A stretch of 64,000 bases of DNA from contig NZ_JAOBPP010000011.1 in assembly GCF_025574465.1 (NCBI RefSeq), forward strand, positions 1 through 64,000. Direction: 5' to 3'. Source of the stretch: Kordiimonas aestuarii. GTDB taxonomy: Bacteria > Pseudomonadota > Alphaproteobacteria > Sphingomonadales > Kordiimonadaceae. Position 1 is the stretch's first letter, and the number at the start of each line of letters is the position of its first letter. Below, piece by piece: positions 46,396 through 54,360 of the stretch. Under the pieces are notes generated by a model. That model did no database searches and had not been told where the DNA came from. It was given only the letters and a program-made list of their open reading frames with translations. Both the position numbers and the translations under genes were made by a program.

Positions 46396-46875
46396 CTACA
46401 CCCTTTCGATCACGTCAATTTCAAGTCGGATAAGCCCCTGCGCATTAAGGCGGATCTCCTGCACGTCGCTTGCCAGCGAACAGCGCATCTTCAGCCCGGT
46501 TGTGACAAGCGTGCCACCCGGCACCCGCGCAGGCGGGGAAACCGTCAGCGGGCTGGTGCTGGTGATAACGTGGATCTTGCTGTCGTTGTCGAACCGGGCG
46601 AAATTGCCAACCGCCACGCCCGATACACCGGTCAAATTGTCCAGCGGCACATCAAAGATACCGCCGCGTCCCCGCATGGCATGCAGAAAGGCGATCAGCT
46701 CTGCCGCTTGCGCCCGCAGCATGGGCGGGTAGACAAGGGTCATTTCAAAAAAGTGGCCACCGTATTCACTGGTCAAAATCTTGCCGCTCATGGCCTGGCC
46801 AGATTTAGTGCGCTGGTGCGGTTTCACCGTCATGGCCGCCAGTGTTATTGTGCCCGGCAGTTCGAGAAAACTCAT
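46396..46875 (-). CDS. Distal/minor tail protein (159 aa)
   Basis: Beta-rich tail protein with a conserved-looking segment YGGHFFEMTLVYPPMLRAQAAELIAFLHAMRGRGGIF, reminiscent of distal tail proteins that contact the tape measure end. Located between tape measure and the DUF2163-like gene, as in siphovirus tails. Exact family not recognised. Confidence 0.62.
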   Translation of the reverse strand: MSFLELPGTITLAAMTVKPHQRTKSGQAMSGKILTSEYGGHFFEMTLVYPPMLRAQAAELIAFLHAMRGRGGIFDVPLDNLTGVSGVAVGNFARFDNDSKIHVITSTSPLTVSPPARVPGGTLVTTGLKMRCSLASDVQEIRLNAQGLIRLEIDVIERV

Positions 46876-46887
46876 GCTTAATCTCCC

Positions 46888-47868
46888 TCAGCCGAATGGC
46901 GCTTCCATTGCGTAGTCGGCAAAAATCTCGCGGATCATGCTCTCAAGCGCGCCCCTGTTGCTGTGCACGGCGTCTGGTGCCGCGCCCGCGCCAATGGTCA
47001 GGTTGATATTGGGGGCAAGTGTCGTGCTGGTGCTGTTTGTGGTGCTGCTACTGTTTTGTGCCACGCCCTGCTGCACGGTAAGAAAGCGGGAAAGATCCGC
47101 GTTCAGGCGGCGGTCTACCACTCGTTCCCCCTGCTCCAGCAGATAGGTGCCGGAGGACGGAATACTGTCGATCCCGTCGTGGGCCTGCCCCTTCACCGCC
47201 GCCAGTTGTGCAGCACCGGTGACAGTAGCAAAGGCGATGGCTGGCAGGTTCGATGGAAACGGCGCGGACGCAACGGCCTTGGCGATGCCACGGGCGGTAT
47301 CCATCACCACACCACCAATGGCAAAAGCCTTGCGAATCTTGCCCAGTGCCTTGGTGCTTTTCAGCGCGTTGCCCACGATCCCGGCCCATGCCTTGGCATT
47401 GGCTTTCTCGCGTTCTTCCTCCGCGTTCACCGCGTCCTTTGCTTCGTCCTTTTGGACTTTGGCGGCATCGCTGGCCTCCGCTGGCGCTTCACCGGTCTTG
47501 CGTGGTGTGGTGCCCGCCGCGTCACCAAAGGGATCTTCCCCCGTTTTCTGCTTTTCCCCTTCCTCGTCACTTGGGAAAAGATTGGGCGCTTCGGCTTTTA
47601 TCGTTGCGCCAATATCGCCCACCAGCTCGGAGAAAAAGGCTTTATAATCGGTCGCGATAGCGGGGATGCCGTCCAGATAAGTGCCGCCGGCCCCGCCGCC
47701 GCCAAGCGAAATGCCAGCGAACGACGAACCGCCCGCCGCGCTGGCTATCTTGTCAGCCATGTCCTCCATCGACTTGGTCAGCTTCTCCAGCCGGTAATTC
47801 ATCTGGTCCATGGAACGCGCAAAGTTAACCGGCACACCAACCGTGATCGGCTTCGTTGTCTGCATCAT
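46888..47868 (-). CDS. Short tape measure protein
   Basis: A 326-residue protein. After a low-complexity, charged middle (about 95-165), IRKAFAIGGVVMDTARGIAKAVASAPFPSNLPAIAFATVTGAAQLAAVKGQ and AHDGIDSIPSSGTYLLEQGERVVDRRLN form the C-terminal pattern of phage tape measure proteins. The short length implies a short tail. ATG at 47868 overlaps the stop of the frameshifted chaperone frame. Confidence 0.8.
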   Translation of the reverse strand: MMQTTKPITVGVPVNFARSMDQMNYRLEKLTKSMEDMADKIASAAGGSSFAGISLGGGGAGGTYLDGIPAIATDYKAFFSELVGDIGATIKAEAPNLFPSDEEGEKQKTGEDPFGDAAGTTPRKTGEAPAEASDAAKVQKDEAKDAVNAEEEREKANAKAWAGIVGNALKSTKALGKIRKAFAIGGVVMDTARGIAKAVASAPFPSNLPAIAFATVTGAAQLAAVKGQAHDGIDSIPSSGTYLLEQGERVVDRRLNADLSRFLTVQQGVAQNSSSTTNSTSTTLAPNINLTIGAGAAPDAVHSNRGALESMIREIFADYAMEAPFG

Positions 47869-48131
47869 GCATACCTTTCAAGAAGTTCGTTCAGCCGGGC
47901 ACCGCTCATGGCTTTAGACCGGGCGTCCGGCATGTCCTTGTCGGGGTTGATGCCGTGTGCACGCTGGTAACCGCGCATGGCAAACTTCAACTCGGGCAAG
48001 GTGCAGGCAAGCGTGACTGCCGGGCTTAACCCCAGCATGGCGCCAACCTCGATAAACTGGCCCCATGCAATGGGTTCGGCTGCCTTGCCCCCCGTCAGCC
48101 CGGGACTTTCGTCGCTTTCAGGGGGTGCGGC
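47865..48131 (-). CDS. Tail assembly chaperone, -1 frame extension (GT-like, made by frameshifting)
   Basis: An open frame of 88 codons in the -1 frame of the chaperone gene at 48095-48448. It has no ATG, GTG or TTG before its conserved part. Translation reads AWGQFIEVGAMLGLSP, VTLACTLPELKFAMRGYQRA, ARLNELLERYA, the W..F/LTP.EL pattern of small phage tail chaperones. It is entered by -1 slippage at GGGAAAG (48131-48137), after codon 106 of the upstream frame, giving a fusion of about 194 residues. The stop overlaps the tape measure ATG. Confidence 0.8.
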   Translation of the reverse strand, partial: AAPPESDESPGLTGGKAAEPIAWGQFIEVGAMLGLSPAVTLACTLPELKFAMRGYQRAHGINPDKDMPDARSKAMSGARLNELLERYA

Positions 48132-48448
48132 TTTCCCGGCTCTGGCGCGGATAGTGTGTTTTCAAGGCACTGCGAAATAGCGGTCGCGCTTTCCGCCAAG
48201 CCTGCCTTCAGTAGCTTTTCACCCGCCTTGCGCCGGGCATCGGCATCACCAAAGTCACCGCCAGTCATGGCAAGAAACAGCGCCGCCATATCCGACAGGC
48301 GAAACTCCGTCAGCCTGCTCGTCAGGAAAGGCACCAGCCCCATACCAAAATAGTCTTCAAGGTCCATCATTGTGCCTATATCAAGGCGCAGGCGCACATT
48401 TCGTGCCCCGATGCGCACGCGGGCTTCGCCCATCATGCGCCGCGCCAC
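48095..48448 (-). CDS. Tail assembly chaperone (G-like, GTA gp10 type)
   Basis: A 117-residue protein with the pattern of GTA/phage TAC proteins: VRIGARNVRLRLDIGTMMDLEDYFGM, then helices to the C-terminus. The start is probably the GTG at 48448, immediately after the major tail stop (TAA-GTG) with GGAGGT upstream; ATGs at 48436 and 48433 are alternatives. Codons 105-106 (GGA AAG, preceded by G) form the slippery heptamer that leads to the -1 frame. Confidence 0.82.
   Translation of the reverse strand: MARRMMGEARVRIGARNVRLRLDIGTMMDLEDYFGMGLVPFLTSRLTEFRLSDMAALFLAMTGGDFGDADARRKAGEKLLKAGLAESATAISQCLENTLSAPEPGKPHPLKATKVPG
48131..48137 (-). promoter_or_regulatory. Programmed -1 frameshift site GGGAAAG
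   Basis: G_GGA_AAG lies in the reading frame of the upstream chaperone. It is the same heptamer known from the lambda G/T tail chaperones. The -1 frame stays open from here to the tape measure start. Confidence 0.8.
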
Positions 48449-48877
48449 TTATGCGACCTCCGGTGTGAAGGTGATCACCCCCGAGCTACTGAAGGAAATG
48501 GAATAATTAACCTCATCGGCTTCACGGCCCATCAGTTCAAGGTTGGTAATGGCAAACTTACCTTCATAGGTGCCGTGGCCCGGCACAATCACACGGCAAA
48601 GCGGATGTGTCGCATTCATCATATGGTCATGGACAGTTTGAAACGCAGCGTCGGACAGGAAAGTACCGGCAGCTGTGGACGAAAAGGAGCGCTGGCCACC
48701 GCCGTCAAGCGACTCTTTGAAGCCGCCACTATCCTTGCTGGTGATATCCACCTCGCTGTTGGTTATCTTGATATCATTTGAGTTGAAACCACCCACTGCA
48801 ACATAGTTGCTGTCTTCGTAGGAGCTGCTGCCGTCGTGAATTTTGAGAAGCAGTTCCCTGCCAAGTTGCGCTGCCAT
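48449..48877 (-). CDS. Phage major tail (tube) protein
   Basis: A 142-residue protein with the major tail tube pattern: GRELLLKIHDGSSSYEDSNYVAVGGFNSNDIKITNSEVDITSKDSGGFKESLDGGGQRSFSSTAAGTF, and a C-terminal beta sandwich (VNYSISFSSSGVITFTPEVA). Length and order (before the tail chaperones) match GTA gp9-type tail proteins. It should form the tail tube. Confidence 0.9.
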   Translation of the reverse strand: MAAQLGRELLLKIHDGSSSYEDSNYVAVGGFNSNDIKITNSEVDITSKDSGGFKESLDGGGQRSFSSTAAGTFLSDAAFQTVHDHMMNATHPLCRVIVPGHGTYEGKFAITNLELMGREADEVNYSISFSSSGVITFTPEVA

Positions 48878-48930
48878 GCTTGTATCCTTTCAAGGCTGTG
48901 TGACGCGAGGTCGTGACAAAAATTCCCGCC

Positions 48931-48956
48931 GCAGCGGTTTTAAAAGCTGCTATACT
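48931..48956 (+). promoter_or_regulatory. Promoter region of the plus-strand moron
   Basis: TATACT (48951-48956) is a good -10 element, 26 bases before the ATG. It directly follows an inverted repeat GCAGC (48931-48935) / GCTGC (48946-48950) around TTTTAAAA, a likely operator. No good -35 is seen at normal spacing, which suggests activator control or a non-standard sigma. Confidence 0.45.
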
Positions 48957-48982
48957 AGCCGCTTCGGGACGGGAGTTTTAAG

Positions 48983-49333
48983 ATGCGCGGGACCGTGAGA
49001 ACCCCACAAATCGGAGCTGTGCTGGCGCTGTGCATGATGGTGTCAGCGGCAGCCGAAGCCGCCGCACGCACCCGCCCCATCAGCGTTCTGGATGAAAATA
49101 AAATCGATATTGCCGAGCGCTGTATCAGCCATCTGAAGGCCTATCGCGGCGCGATAGGGTTTCTTGAGAAACGGTTGGAAAGAAGCCCGCCCCACGTGAC
49201 ATATGTCACCCGGGGTGGTGACCAACTGACGGTCATCAATCGCACCCATATGATCATGCGGATGGAACGCCGCGTGCTGGAGGCAGGGATGCAGGCTCGT
49301 GAACGCGCCTGCAATAATGCGCTCCTGAGCTAG
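48983..49333 (+). CDS. Secreted 116-aa moron protein inserted antisense in the tail operon
   Basis: A signal-peptide protein (about 1-27: basic start, IGAVLALCMMVSAAAEAAA with AxA site) with a helical mature part (ERCISHLKAYRGAIGFLEKRLER, MIMRMERRVLEAGMQARERACNN) holding two Cys. GGGAG precedes the ATG at 48983 and a -10 element lies upstream. It runs against the tail genes and overlaps the DUF3168 stop by 4 bases. No family recognised. Its own promoter and export suggest a moron acting on the host envelope. Confidence 0.72.
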   Translation: MRGTVRTPQIGAVLALCMMVSAAAEAAARTRPISVLDENKIDIAERCISHLKAYRGAIGFLEKRLERSPPHVTYVTRGGDQLTVINRTHMIMRMERRVLEAGMQARERACNNALLS

Positions 49334-49749
49334 GCCGCATCCTCTTCATAAAGCTGCACCTTATAGGCCAACCGGCCACGATACCGACTGCCATTCTCCG
49401 CATACTGGCGGGTAACAGCTGCCCCGGTCAGGATAATCTCACCGGCGTGACACCCCGGTACAGTCGGCTTGTGGCGTGACAACAAGCGATCGACCGCTGC
49501 CAGCAAGTCCTTGCATTCAAGCTGGCCGTCACCATCAGACCACACCCAAAGCGCGAAAGTAACGACGTTGCCCTGACGGTCTTTCAATCCGGCGGGGCTT
49601 ATATTCGTCTCCCCCATCGCAAGGTAGGGCATGGATGCGCCAAGCGGCACCTCGTCATAGAGACCGCTCAGGCGGGCGCTTAGTTCCTCGTCCGCCATCA
49701 GCTGGGCAAACACCACTTCCTGCAGGCGGTGACAATAAAAGGCTGTCAT
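49330..49749 (-). CDS. DUF3168 tail-completion protein
   Basis: A 139-residue protein of the DUF3168 (GTA gp8-like) type: FAQLMADEELSARLSGLYDEVPLGASMPYLAMGE at the N-terminus, then TFALWVWSDGDGQLECKDLLAAVDRLL and a C-terminal strand RGRLAYKVQLYEED. ATG at 49749 begins the family region; the longer frame upstream is not family-like. Sits between adaptor and major tail, the usual order; it helps close the head-tail joint. Confidence 0.85.
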   Translation of the reverse strand: MTAFYCHRLQEVVFAQLMADEELSARLSGLYDEVPLGASMPYLAMGETNISPAGLKDRQGNVVTFALWVWSDGDGQLECKDLLAAVDRLLSRHKPTVPGCHAGEIILTGAAVTRQYAENGSRYRGRLAYKVQLYEEDAA

Positions 49750-49771
49750 ACCGTGATCCTTTTCCTCAATT

Positions 49772-50086
49772 TCACGATGCGCGCACGCCGTCAAAGCTGA
49801 TAAGCCGCACGGTCGTACCGGTGAGGCTATAGCCCTCAAGCCGGTAAAGGCGGCCTTCCCATTCGGCATGCCGCGCAGCTAGATACGCGGCCTGATAGGG
49901 TACCGTGAAATCTGCTTTTCCGGTGTGTTCCGGTGCCTCGGTGGTGCCCGCTGCGAAGCGGCCACTCTGAGACACTTCAGCCCATACATCGGCAATGATC
50001 AGGCGGTTTTTCTGCAAACGCCCGCCCGCTCCCTGGCTCAGTTCTTCGCCCATAAGGGTAACGCGGTGTCGACGCGCGCCGATCAT
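49772..50086 (-). CDS. Phage head-tail adaptor
   Basis: A 104-residue protein of the SPP1 gp16/HK97 gp10-like adaptor type: IGARRHRVTLMGEELSQGAGGRLQKN, VWAEVSQSGRF, and a C-terminal WEGRLYRLEGYSLTGTTVRLISF. It overlaps the connector gene by 4 bases. Joins the portal/connector ring to the tail. Confidence 0.85.
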   Translation of the reverse strand: MIGARRHRVTLMGEELSQGAGGRLQKNRLIIADVWAEVSQSGRFAAGTTEAPEHTGKADFTVPYQAAYLAARHAEWEGRLYRLEGYSLTGTTVRLISFDGVRAS

Positions 50087-50721
50087 AATTTCACCTGCCG
50101 GTATTGGCTGACCATGGACGCGGCACCGCTGGCGTGCACCGCATCTTCAGCACCCTCGTCACCGCGATGGGTATATAGATATGCCACCAGTTGCAGCAGG
50201 GCATGTCGGATAAGCTCGGGCACCGCGTTCCAGTTTTCGCCAAAGCCAGTGCGGGCAGTGATGCGGACGCCTGCGCGCTCACGCGATGGTACCGGCCAGC
50301 TGGTACCAGCGGCGAGGTGCAGCATGGGTAAAAGCCCGGGGGTTATGTTGTAATTGCTCGCCGGCCAGCTTTGCCAGCCCGGTGCCTGCCAGACTTCAAT
50401 GCTGGCAATGCTGATCAGCGGCCTCAGCGGCAGGGGAAAAGACCGCGCACTGGCGTGCAGCCAGCTCATCGGGCCTTCGCGGGTGCCTTGCCACCACCTG
50501 TCAGCTGTCCCACTGCATGAGGCCGGAAAGCTGTCCAGCGACAGGACCATATCACGCGCCACAAGCGCAGCGCCAAGATGGGCTTCCATCAATGCTTCGG
50601 CTGTGCGCGCAAGGACCGCAAGTCCTGCATCGTCTTCCGCGCTGTCCAACCGCAGGTGACCGCGCACATCATCCAGCAGCAAGGTGTCTGTTTCAGGGGG
50701 CGTCAGGGTTTCCATTAACAT
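50083..50721 (-). CDS. Phage gp6-like head-tail connector
   Basis: A 212-residue connector: LLLDDVRGHLRLDSAEDDAGLAVLARTAEALMEAHLG (helical gp6 signature), the central beta insertion (FPLPLRPLISIASIEVWQAPG), and VPELIRHALLQLVAYLYTHRGD near the end. It overlaps the adaptor by ATGA. Completes the capsid vertex after packaging. Confidence 0.87.
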   Translation of the reverse strand: MLMETLTPPETDTLLLDDVRGHLRLDSAEDDAGLAVLARTAEALMEAHLGAALVARDMVLSLDSFPASCSGTADRWWQGTREGPMSWLHASARSFPLPLRPLISIASIEVWQAPGWQSWPASNYNITPGLLPMLHLAAGTSWPVPSRERAGVRITARTGFGENWNAVPELIRHALLQLVAYLYTHRGDEGAEDAVHASGAASMVSQYRQVKL

Positions 50722-50722
50722 G

Positions 50723-51004
50723 TTACCGCTCCATCACATAAAGGCTTAGGCTGCGTTCGCCGGTGCGGCCAGCGTCTGTCTCGATCGTGCAGGTCAGCCG
50801 GTAGCGCGCACCGCGCACACCCCCCGACACGAGGATGCCCCGCGTATGCCCGCCATTCACAGGGTTTGACAATGTCGGCGCGTCGTCGCCTGCGGGGTCA
50901 ACACGCCAGTCTGCATTTGTGATTGTCTCGCCGCCAGTCAGCCAGGCGGCCCAGTCAAAACTATAGTCCACCGTTGCCGATGGATCCTTGGCATGCATGG
51001 CCAT
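50723..51004 (-). CDS. Small beta protein, fibre-tail adaptor-like
   Basis: A 93-residue beta-sandwich-like protein: ATVDYSFDWAAWLTGGETITNADW, then NPVNGGHTRGILVSGGVRGARYRLTCTIETDAGRTGERSLSLYV. This pattern is known in phage fibre-tail adaptor proteins. GGAGG precedes the ATG at 51004. With the fibre gene at 51920-54283 it would attach fibres near the head-tail joint. The longer frame to 51145 was not used. Confidence 0.65.
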   Translation of the reverse strand: MAMHAKDPSATVDYSFDWAAWLTGGETITNADWRVDPAGDDAPTLSNPVNGGHTRGILVSGGVRGARYRLTCTIETDAGRTGERSLSLYVMER

Positions 51005-51020
51005 GCGGGGCCTCCGTCTT

Positions 51021-51479
51021 TTAAGAATTGGGTTGTGCCGTGAGCGTGAACCAGCCGCCTGTGGGTGGACTGACGCCAAATGCACCGCGCTGCGCCTCAA
51101 CCGCGCCACCGGCGGGCGACAGGTCAACAAGACCAAAGAGCGCATCTTCAGCCTTTGGTTTGCCAGGCAGGCTCATCAGCAGAGCCAAGAAACGCGCAGG
51201 CGGCAGATCTACCGGATCACCCCAGATGATGGGATCGGTGAAAAAGGCGGCACCACCGGGCACGGGCTCCACCCGCACGCCAGCAACAGCTACGGGCCCG
51301 TAGTCACCACCCGACAGCTCATAAGGCGTGATATGCGAATAGCGATCATGCTGGCTCATATCCGGCACATACCGGCCATCCAGCAACACCGCTGAAAGAC
51401 GCGCCAACGGCAGCCTGAGCACCCCTGTCATGAGATGCTCAAAAGGCGGTGCATAAAGGATCATCGGACCTGTGTTCAT
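51021..51479 (-). CDS. Unknown 152-aa protein of the fibre block
   Basis: No family recognised. A mainly beta protein with MILYAPPFEHLMTGVLRLPLARLSAVLLDG at the N-terminus and RGAFGVSPPTGGWFTLTAQ at the C-terminus. No signal peptide. It is coupled to the gene upstream (4-base overlap), so it is probably part of the fibre structure or its assembly. Confidence 0.6.
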   Translation of the reverse strand: MNTGPMILYAPPFEHLMTGVLRLPLARLSAVLLDGRYVPDMSQHDRYSHITPYELSGGDYGPVAVAGVRVEPVPGGAAFFTDPIIWGDPVDLPPARFLALLMSLPGKPKAEDALFGLVDLSPAGGAVEAQRGAFGVSPPTGGWFTLTAQPNS

Positions 51480-51703
51480 AAGGCTATATCTCTTCGTTTG
51501 AGGCGTTTCACCGGAACGGCACGGCCCAAATGCGACGCCCGTGCCTGTCGGTCATGGCTGAGGCCGAGGTTTTCATGCGCATCGGTCACTGCCGTGTCTG
51601 ACGCCGCCAAAACCGGGCTGGGTACCGCCGGCGCCATGGCCGCGCTTTGGGCATAGTCACCCCCCAGGGGCGATGACGCGAATGCGCTTGAGGCCGGGGC
51701 CAT
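51476..51703 (-). CDS. Unknown 75-aa protein of the fibre block
   Basis: A small Ala/Ser-rich N-terminal half and a basic C-terminus (GRAVPVKRLKRRDIAL). No family recognised. Overlaps its downstream neighbour by 4 bases and the stop of the upstream gene by 1 base, which supports it as real. Confidence 0.5.
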   Translation of the reverse strand: MAPASSAFASSPLGGDYAQSAAMAPAVPSPVLAASDTAVTDAHENLGLSHDRQARASHLGRAVPVKRLKRRDIAL

Positions 51704-51897
51704 CAGATACCCCCCTCAGGTGCCCAGGTGTCTGCGGTATCTTGTGGCGGCTTCTCTGCAGGTTTTGCAATGGTGCTCAGGCTGTTGCACACCTCAACAA
51801 AGGCAGGCATTTCAGCACCCTGAAGCTGGGTGCGCTGCAGAAACTGGAGGATAATGGTGGCGTGTTTGGCCGACAGGGCCGGTTGGTCCTTTGACAT
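51703..51897 (-). CDS. Small 64-aa protein after the fibre gene
   Basis: Helical N-terminal half (KHATIILQFLQRTQLQGAEMPAFVEVCNSL) and an acidic Pro-rich tail. ATG at 51897 has AAGGA seven bases upstream. Could be a fibre assembly helper; no family recognised. Confidence 0.55.
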   Translation of the reverse strand: MSKDQPALSAKHATIILQFLQRTQLQGAEMPAFVEVCNSLSTIAKPAEKPPQDTADTWAPEGGI

Positions 51898-51919
51898 GAT
51901 CATATCCTTTTTTTTAGAC

Positions 51920-54283
51920 TTAAGCCGCTGCGCCGGCGGCATCGACCCACTGGCTGCCATCTGACCAGATCGGTTTGCCAAGCGTGGTATCAAACATTTG
52001 CGCGCCTGCGCCCACACTCACTGCGGACGGTCGGTTTACCGTGCTGTCTGACTTACCCCTCAGTACGCCGTCGGTAACGAGGTCTCCTGCCAGCGACGCA
52101 CCGCCATCGGCAAAAATGGTGAAAACATCGTTACTGCCATCGCTGCATTTGAGGTATGTGGCGCTCTGATCCATGGGTGAGTTGGAGAGGATGAAACGCG
52201 CAACTTCCGGGCTTGTGCCACTTTGGTTCTCAAATCGCACTACCGGGGCATTGGCAATGCCAGCCGCATTGCGGATTTCGTTTGAATAGAAGTGCCAGAC
52301 CCCGACGTCGTGATCGTAGCTCAGTTCCGGGCTACTGGCAGAGCGGAATTCAATGTCATAGGCTCGGCTTGCATGTGCATCGCCATAAAGCGCAAGGTTC
52401 GCCCCCTTGTTCGTGGCAGAACTGCCGGACAATAGCAGATTGGCCGTGTCGAGTGTTTTAACAATATTGCTGGTGATCGCGAGTGAACTCTCAAGCCGCA
52501 CTTCCTTGAAAAAACGAAACGTACCGTTACCGCCGGCGTAATCATCATCATAGTGCAGCACAGCACTGGCACCACGCCGGACGGCAAAATCAAAGGCGTC
52601 TTCCGGGTGCGCGTCGCCAAGAAGATAGAGGTTTGCACCTTCGTTTGGCGCTGCACCCCCGGACAGGTAAAGCCCTTCATTTGACATGAGTTTCAGAATG
52701 TCACAGCCGGAACCGCCCGAAAGATCACCCGATGGCCCGATTTGCCAGCGCAGGGTACCCGATACGGTCGTGCTGTCCATGGCGGTATAAAATCCGACCC
52801 GGCTGGCAGCATTCATGATGGTGGAGCCACCCCCGACGGACACCGTATTTTCGCTTTCCTGTGCAAGTGCAAAAAACAGCGCCAGCGGCTCTTCCGCCTT
52901 GATATAATGCGGCACAGCGATACGTCCCACCTTGGTGGTGCCGTCGCCAAGTGACGGGCCGGTGCTATCTGATCCCACGACCAGCGCCACGGAAGAACCA
53001 TTGTTAACCCAAAGCCCGCTCGCATTTGTAACGCCGGCATTGACGCCAATAACCGCCCGCGTCACACCCCCAGCGGAAAAGCCGATCTGATCAACCGACC
53101 TTCTGAATATACCGGTGTCCGAGGCACCTACAAAAGTATATGAGGGACTAGTTTCTGCTCCGCCGCCATTTCTTATATTGGCATTGTTGGCCATTTGGAG
53201 GCCACCGCCATCCATACGGGCTTTTTCCGCGCCTCCAAGGCTAAATCCCATGGAGTTTTCGTCAACACGGTATAGCCCTTCCTCGGCGAACGCGAAAGCC
53301 GGCTTTATGGCATTCCCTTGTGCCGTGTACACATTACCAGCGACAGACAAGTCGCCCTGGTCTGCCGACAGCGACATCAGGCATATATCGCTGCTATTCT
53401 CCCAAAGGAACCCATAGGCTGGATCCACGGGCGCCCTGTGTCGCAAATGCAACCCTGCCCGACCATCAAGGGCGGGAGCACATGACGTATCCGCAAGCGA
53501 TGTGCCCCCATTACTGGCGGCAAGATACGTTCCCCAGTTGGCGTTGTCATCATCCCACCAGAAAATGCCATGGTCAGGACCGCCATTCACCTTGTTCTGC
53601 ACGCTGATCTTGCCGCCACCACCAACGGACAATTTACCTGCCACATCGACCCCCGGCCTCGCATACCAGTGGTCGAGCGCGGGATCAAAGCCAAATTCGC
53701 GGTTAAAGTCCGGCACGCCCGCAATGAGCGGCGCGAACCAGGCCCCGCCGCCACTGTCGCCCATCTGTATTGAAGGGTGTTCAAACACCGTGGCTTTGGC
53801 TTTGCCGGAAACCGTCAACGTATCGCCGTCCACCCGGAGTTTTTCTACCCCGCCCGTCTCAACCAGAAGCCCGGCCGAGAAGGTCGCCCCGCCGTCTTTC
53901 AATGTTACCCCGTCCACCGTCACCCCGGCATCCTCAGTCACTTCACGAATGACATCCGCAGCGACCTCGGGCCTGTTCAGATAGTCGGAGGTCAACGCAC
54001 AAAACACACGCGCATTGCCGGAAAGCGGGATGGCCTCAGGGGCGGCGCGGTCAAACACACCGTTCAGCAGCGTTTCGCTGACACTGGTACGCTCCAGCCT
54101 GTTTGCCGCAGCGAGTGTGCCTGTGCCAATTTCATAATTGTCGCCATCCTCAACGACATAAGCAACTTCGTCCGCCACGGCAAAAGCGTCGGAGAAGCGT
54201 ACATGCCCCTTGAGCGCTCCGCCCAGGGTAATGTCGCCAGTGCCTTCGGTATTGGTATATTCGCGCACACGGTTTGCCAGCAT
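51920..54283 (-). CDS. Phage fibre protein (787 aa)
   Basis: The N-terminal 105 residues (LANRVREYTNTEGTGDITLG, VVEDGDNYEIGTGTL, RTSVSETLLNG, GNARVFCALTSDYLN) match the attachment domain of fibres in many marine phages. The body is a long beta-rich repeat region with recurring LLLSGSSATNKGANLALYGDA / LYLSGGAAPNEGANLYLLGDA segments and GIFRRSVDQIGFSAGG, typical of trimeric fibres. The end is a small beta cap (MFDTTLGKPIWSDGSQWVDAAG). It lies between capsid and connector, an uncommon place, so it may be a head or neck fibre. GC-rich terminator upstream at 54315-54341. Confidence 0.82.
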   Translation of the reverse strand: MLANRVREYTNTEGTGDITLGGALKGHVRFSDAFAVADEVAYVVEDGDNYEIGTGTLAAANRLERTSVSETLLNGVFDRAAPEAIPLSGNARVFCALTSDYLNRPEVAADVIREVTEDAGVTVDGVTLKDGGATFSAGLLVETGGVEKLRVDGDTLTVSGKAKATVFEHPSIQMGDSGGGAWFAPLIAGVPDFNREFGFDPALDHWYARPGVDVAGKLSVGGGGKISVQNKVNGGPDHGIFWWDDDNANWGTYLAASNGGTSLADTSCAPALDGRAGLHLRHRAPVDPAYGFLWENSSDICLMSLSADQGDLSVAGNVYTAQGNAIKPAFAFAEEGLYRVDENSMGFSLGGAEKARMDGGGLQMANNANIRNGGGAETSPSYTFVGASDTGIFRRSVDQIGFSAGGVTRAVIGVNAGVTNASGLWVNNGSSVALVVGSDSTGPSLGDGTTKVGRIAVPHYIKAEEPLALFFALAQESENTVSVGGGSTIMNAASRVGFYTAMDSTTVSGTLRWQIGPSGDLSGGSGCDILKLMSNEGLYLSGGAAPNEGANLYLLGDAHPEDAFDFAVRRGASAVLHYDDDYAGGNGTFRFFKEVRLESSLAITSNIVKTLDTANLLLSGSSATNKGANLALYGDAHASRAYDIEFRSASSPELSYDHDVGVWHFYSNEIRNAAGIANAPVVRFENQSGTSPEVARFILSNSPMDQSATYLKCSDGSNDVFTIFADGGASLAGDLVTDGVLRGKSDSTVNRPSAVSVGAGAQMFDTTLGKPIWSDGSQWVDAAGAAA

Positions 54284-54314
54284 TGTCAGTCACTCTCGCT
54301 TTTGGGAAAAGAAA

Positions 54315-54341
54315 GGGGCGGCGGGACCTCCGCACCGCCCC
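54315..54341 (-). terminator. Terminator between capsid and fibre genes
   Basis: GGGGCGG (54315-54321) pairs with CCGCCCC (54335-54341). On the minus strand TTTCTTTTCCC follows. It could limit read-through from the highly expressed capsid gene into the fibre block. Confidence 0.65.
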
Positions 54342-54360
54342 GTCGGTTGGTTATGGGCGG

